Shown here in pieces: positions 60,565 through 64,000 of a stretch of 64,000 bases of DNA. Both the position numbers and the translations under genes were made by a program. Origin of the DNA: Thunnus maccoyii (lineage: Eukaryota > Chordata > Actinopteri > Scombriformes > Scombridae); contig NC_056540.1 in NCBI RefSeq assembly GCF_910596095.1, forward strand, positions 15,278,501 through 15,342,500, read 5' to 3'. The notes under the pieces were generated by a model. It made no database searches. It was given only the letters and a program-made list of their open reading frames with translations, and had not been told where the DNA came from. How positions within the stretch are numbered: position 1 is the first letter of the stretch; each line of letters opens with the position of its first letter.

Positions 60565-62078
60565 TCACAAATAATCATGCTCGTGCAAGTACTGTGGCAC
60601 CTGGACAGGTGCAGACAGATAGGCAGCAATCCTGTCCCTGATGTGGTTTGAAGGCCTTTCCTGTTCACCTGCACCAATGGGAGGAGCATTCTGGGGATCT
60701 TCTTTGGGTGAGAGGTCCTCCATCTCTTCCAGAACGTCGTTCATGTGGATACAAAGATTGTGGAGGAATGCACAGCAAACAACGATGTCTGGTGCAAAAT
60801 GTGGATGGACCTCCAGGGCCTTAAAGAGTGTGGTGCACCAGCTTGTTTTCATCACTCCAAAACAACAAAGCTCGTTCAACAACAGAACGAGCCCTGGAGT
60901 GATGCAAGTTATATCTCTCCTGGACCCGGCCTTGCAGAGGGTGCTTGTATGGTGTTATGATGCCAACTGGCTTTTCTAGGCAGGGATAGGCACCGCCCCC
61001 AAGGAGGTAGTAGCCAGCTGGAGGTTATAGGGCCCGGCAGAAGATGGGACTGTTACGCAGAATCCTAGCATCATGTACAGAGCCTGGATGACCCACAAAC
61101 ACATCCAAGAATCTGCATCTTGCATTTCATATGGCCTGCATTTGTATGGATGGAAAAAGCTTGTCAGCACGGTGCAGGTTCCCTGGAGCTCTAATATGAA
61201 TGTGGCATCCATCTATGGCACCAGCAGCATGGGCAAAAGCAGGACTCTGTGCAAGTTCACTGAAACCTTGGGCAATGGTATGAAGCTCCTGTGACGATGG
61301 CAGTGAAATTACAGTTGAGAGTTTGGCTTTTATGTCCCTGCTGACTCTGTGGATCATATTGTGCACAGTGGTCCTGGGAATCCCAAATGCAGAGCTGACC
61401 ACAGAGAGTGATAGCCCATGGGCCAAACTATACAGGAACACAAGAACCTACATCTCCTGGCCCCAACCGTGGTCACTCGGTGAGGTAATTAATTGAATCA
61501 AGTATGCCACAGTTGTTTGATTTAGACGAAAGTCCTTCTTGAGGCAGACGTCTGGATTACCGTACGACAGCATTATAGGGGTGGCATCATTTAACTGCAT
61601 GTACAGCCCTCTGTCCGTCTGGAGAAAAAAGAATAACAGACTAAATGTTATTTGAATACCGTCAACACATCCAACATTCATCCACTTAGGTGATAGCATA
61701 TGTATGGGCCTGTAGAAATGATGTTGCTGCTCTGACATTCTTCAACAATATTCTCCTTGTCTTTGTCTTAATTGAGAACAAACCGTTTTATCACATTACA
61801 GTGGAATTACAATTAAGAATGTACTAGGCTACATCTAAACAATTCCATTGTTAATCTACAATAAATAATTTATAGAACTTACTAAAGAAGAAGAATATTC
61901 TACATAAAGATTAGATATGAATATACCACTGCTACAAAATGCATTAGCAACAAAAAAAAGAAAAAAAGAAAAAAGATGCAAGTACCTTTCTCTGGAGCAT
62001 CAACGCTAAAAGGCGCCTTAAACGTCCATGCCCTCTGGAGGCTCTGTTCCTCTGGTCTTCCAACAGCCGGTGGATCAT
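60565..62078 (-). pseudogene. HARBI1-like transposase relic, copy H3 (unit III)
   Basis: Exon 1 62078-61986 is open for 31 codons (MIHRLLEDQRNRASRGHGRL ... LQRK) and joins exon 2 (61618-60565) in phase 0 at TDRGLYMQLNDA. It carries TAG in QEM*VLVF, TGA at 61127-61129 at the second Asp region, and a 7-bp insertion near 60862 shifting frame before FGVMK. DDE motifs as in H1, with GHPGSVHDARI more ancestral in spelling. Exon 1 here shows what the intact N-terminus looked like. Confidence 0.82.
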
Positions 62079-62465
62079 GGCAACAGTTGCCGCTCCCGAA
62101 AGACACTGATAACATTTCTACAGAATGAAAGACAAAGACGATGACAACCCACAGAGACATTGGGCCCTTTTTTCCTACAGGCACAAGGCCAGCACTGGGC
62201 AAAAAGCAGTCAGCATGCATATTTTGCAGAATATCTTCATGGTCCAACAGTTAGAATAAAGTGATTTTGTAGTGCTAAAGATTAAAAGAGTAAACACAAA
62301 GGTTTATAAAGCCAGTTTGTGCAGTTTTAATGGGCTATTTGGACAATTAACAAAATCAGGACTGTCATTTTTTGTGAAATGAGAACTGCCCACAACTTAA
62401 ATACAAAAACACAATAAAAAAAGAAACAAAAAAACAGAAAAAACACAGCACAAAATGCACAAAAT

Positions 62466-63968
62466 TCACAAATAATCATGCTCATGCAAGTACTGTGGCA
62501 CCTGGACAGGTGCAGACAGATAGGCAGCAATCCTGTCCCTGATGTGGTTTCCATGCCTTTCCTGTCCACCTGCACCAATGGGAGGAGCATTCTGGGGATC
62601 TTCTTTGGGTGAGAAGTCCTCCATCTCTTCCAGAACATCATTCATGTGGATGCAAAGATTGTGGAGGAATGCACAGCAAACAATGATGTCTGGTGCAAAA
62701 TGTGGATGGACCTCCAGGGCCTTAAAGAGTGTGGTGCACCAGCTTGTTTTCATCACTCCAAAAGCTCGTTCAACAACAGAACGAGCCCTGGAGTGATGCA
62801 AGTTATACCTCTCCTGGACCCGGCCTTGCAGAGGGTGCTTGTATGGTGTTATGATGCCAATTGATTTTTATAGGCAGGGAAAGGCACCGCCCCCAAGGAG
62901 GTAGTAGCCAGCTGGAGGTTATAGGGCCCGGCAGAAGATGGGACAGTTATGCAGAACCCTGGCATCATGTACAGAGCCTGGATGGCCCACAAACACATCC
63001 AAGAATCTGCATATTGCATTTCATATGGCCTGCATTTGTATGGATGGAAAAAGCTTGTCAGCACGGTGCAGGTTCCCTGGAGCTCTAATACGAATGTGGC
63101 ATCCATCTATGGCACCAGCAGCATGGGCAAAAGCAGGACTCCGTGCAAATTCACTGAAGCCCTGGGCAATGGTGTGAAGCTCCTGTGGCGATGGCAGTGA
63201 AATTACAGTTGAGAGTTTGGCTTTTATGTCCCTGCTGACTCTGTGGATCATATTGTGCACAGTGGTCCTGGGAATCCCAAATGCAGAGCTGACCACAGAG
63301 AGTGATAGCCCATGGGCCAAACTATACAGGAACACAAGAACCTACATCTCCTGGCCCCAACCGTGGTCACTCGGTGAGGTAATTAATTGAATCAAGTATG
63401 CCACAGTTGTTTGATTTAGATGAAAATCCTTCTTGAGGCAGACGTCTGGATTACCGTACGACAGCATTATAGGGGTGGCATCATTTAACTGCATGTACAG
63501 CCCTCTGTCCGTCTGGAAAAAAGAGAATAACAGACTAAATGTTATTTGAATACTATCAACACATCCAACATTCATCCACTTAGGTGATAGCATATGTATA
63601 GGCCTGTAGAAATGATGTTGCTGCTCTGACATTCTTCAACAATATTCTCCTTGTCTTTGTCTTAATTGAGGACAAACCGTTTTATCACATTACAGTGGAA
63701 TTAAAATCAAGAATGTACTAGGCTACATCTACACAATTCCATTGTTAATCTACAATAAATAATTTATAGAACTTACTAAAGAAGAAGAATATTCTACATA
63801 AAGATTAGATATGAATATACCACTGCTACAAATGCATTAGCAACAAAAAAAAAAAAAAGAAAAAAGATGCAAGTACCTTTCTCTGGAGCATCAACGCTAA
63901 AAGGAGCCTTAATGTCCATGCCTTCTGGAAGCTCTGTTCCTCTGATCTTCCAACAGCCGGTGGATCAT
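62466..63968 (-). pseudogene. HARBI1-like transposase relic, copy H4 (unit III, tandem copy)
   Basis: Exon 1 63968-63877 (TAA early), exon 2 63512-62466. It shares TAG in QEM*VLVF and TGA at 63021-63023 with H3. AIDGCHIRIRAPGNLHRADK is intact, and the C-terminal part (ARSVVERAFGVMKTSWCTTL to HEHDYL) is open without the H3 insertion. Inactive because of the stops. Confidence 0.82.
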
Positions 63969-64000
63969 GGCAACAGTTGCCGAAAGACACTGATAACAAG

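Larger units (their letters stand above)
47440..64000. repeat. Segmental duplication unit III (incomplete at window end)
   Basis: Order: flank, gene D, exon-like block, solo LTR, direct repeats, Harbinger with Myb-like relics and tandem H3/H4. The P1 and P2 relics expected next lie outside the window if present. Confidence 0.8.
60314..64000. repeat. Tandem duplication, period about 1.9 kb, carrying two transposase copies
   Basis: 60314-62213 is repeated in direct orientation from 62214 to beyond the window end. The junction joins the Harbinger right end (aaaaagcagtcagc) to the catgcatattttgcagaa stretch. In unit I the same right end continues into receptor relic P1, so the doubling is specific to unit III or a neighbouring unit. 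Confidence 0.85.

Noticed and set aside
1..64000. CRISPR arrays, phage or bacterial operons
   Set aside because: No regularly spaced repeats with unique spacers, no compact coding, and clear intron-bearing vertebrate genes.

Overview
This window looks like germline DNA of a ray-finned fish, most likely a percomorph teleost. It is AT-rich. Genes are split into short phase-1 exons with GT/AG boundaries. Many teleost-type DNA transposons are present (PIF/Harbinger with Myb-like partner genes, TTAA-flanked MITEs, a solo LTR), along with long CT, TA, ATC and GAA microsatellites. Nothing suggests bacteria, phage or a plasmid. No rRNA, functional tRNA or CRISPR was seen.

The core is a tandem array of immunoglobulin-superfamily receptor genes, all on the minus strand. 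Three gene models are intact or nearly so: A (6405-9597), B (28104-31228) and D (50666-53829). Each has a leader exon, a V-like exon without the canonical disulfide, a C2-like exon with four cysteines, a Cys-containing glycosylated stalk exon, a transmembrane exon, and one cytoplasmic exon with three ITIMs plus a fourth YxxV. The plan matches the CD2/SLAM (CD48/CD244-like) family, but the tail motifs are ITIMs, not the SLAM ITSM. A fourth locus, C (35614-38049), has the same ectodomain but a different last exon: an arginine inside the membrane span and a short tail without ITIMs, as in activating receptors of paired systems. C carries several disabling changes. Five further relics lie at about 2.9, 19-21.5, 22.3-23.8, 41.7-44.8 and 45.5-47.1 kb.

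The window is built from large duplicated units. Unit I is about 4.0-24.1 kb, unit II about 24.3-47.4 kb and unit III from about 47.4 kb to past the end. Each has an ITIM receptor, downstream flank, a dead Harbinger element (Myb-like genes on plus, HARBI1-like transposase on minus) and then two receptor relics; unit III runs off the window before its relics. Unit II also holds gene C. The first 3 kb is the deleted end of an earlier unit with another degenerate Harbinger in it. Shared lesions show the transposon copies multiplied by segmental duplication, not transposition. A solo LTR shared by units I and III conflicts with a transposase stop shared by II and III, so the array is mosaic.

The most interesting content is a recently expanded, probably paired inhibitory/activating CD2/SLAM-like receptor cluster. 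Exon coordinates were worked out by hand from splice sites and from agreement between copies; no database search was run.
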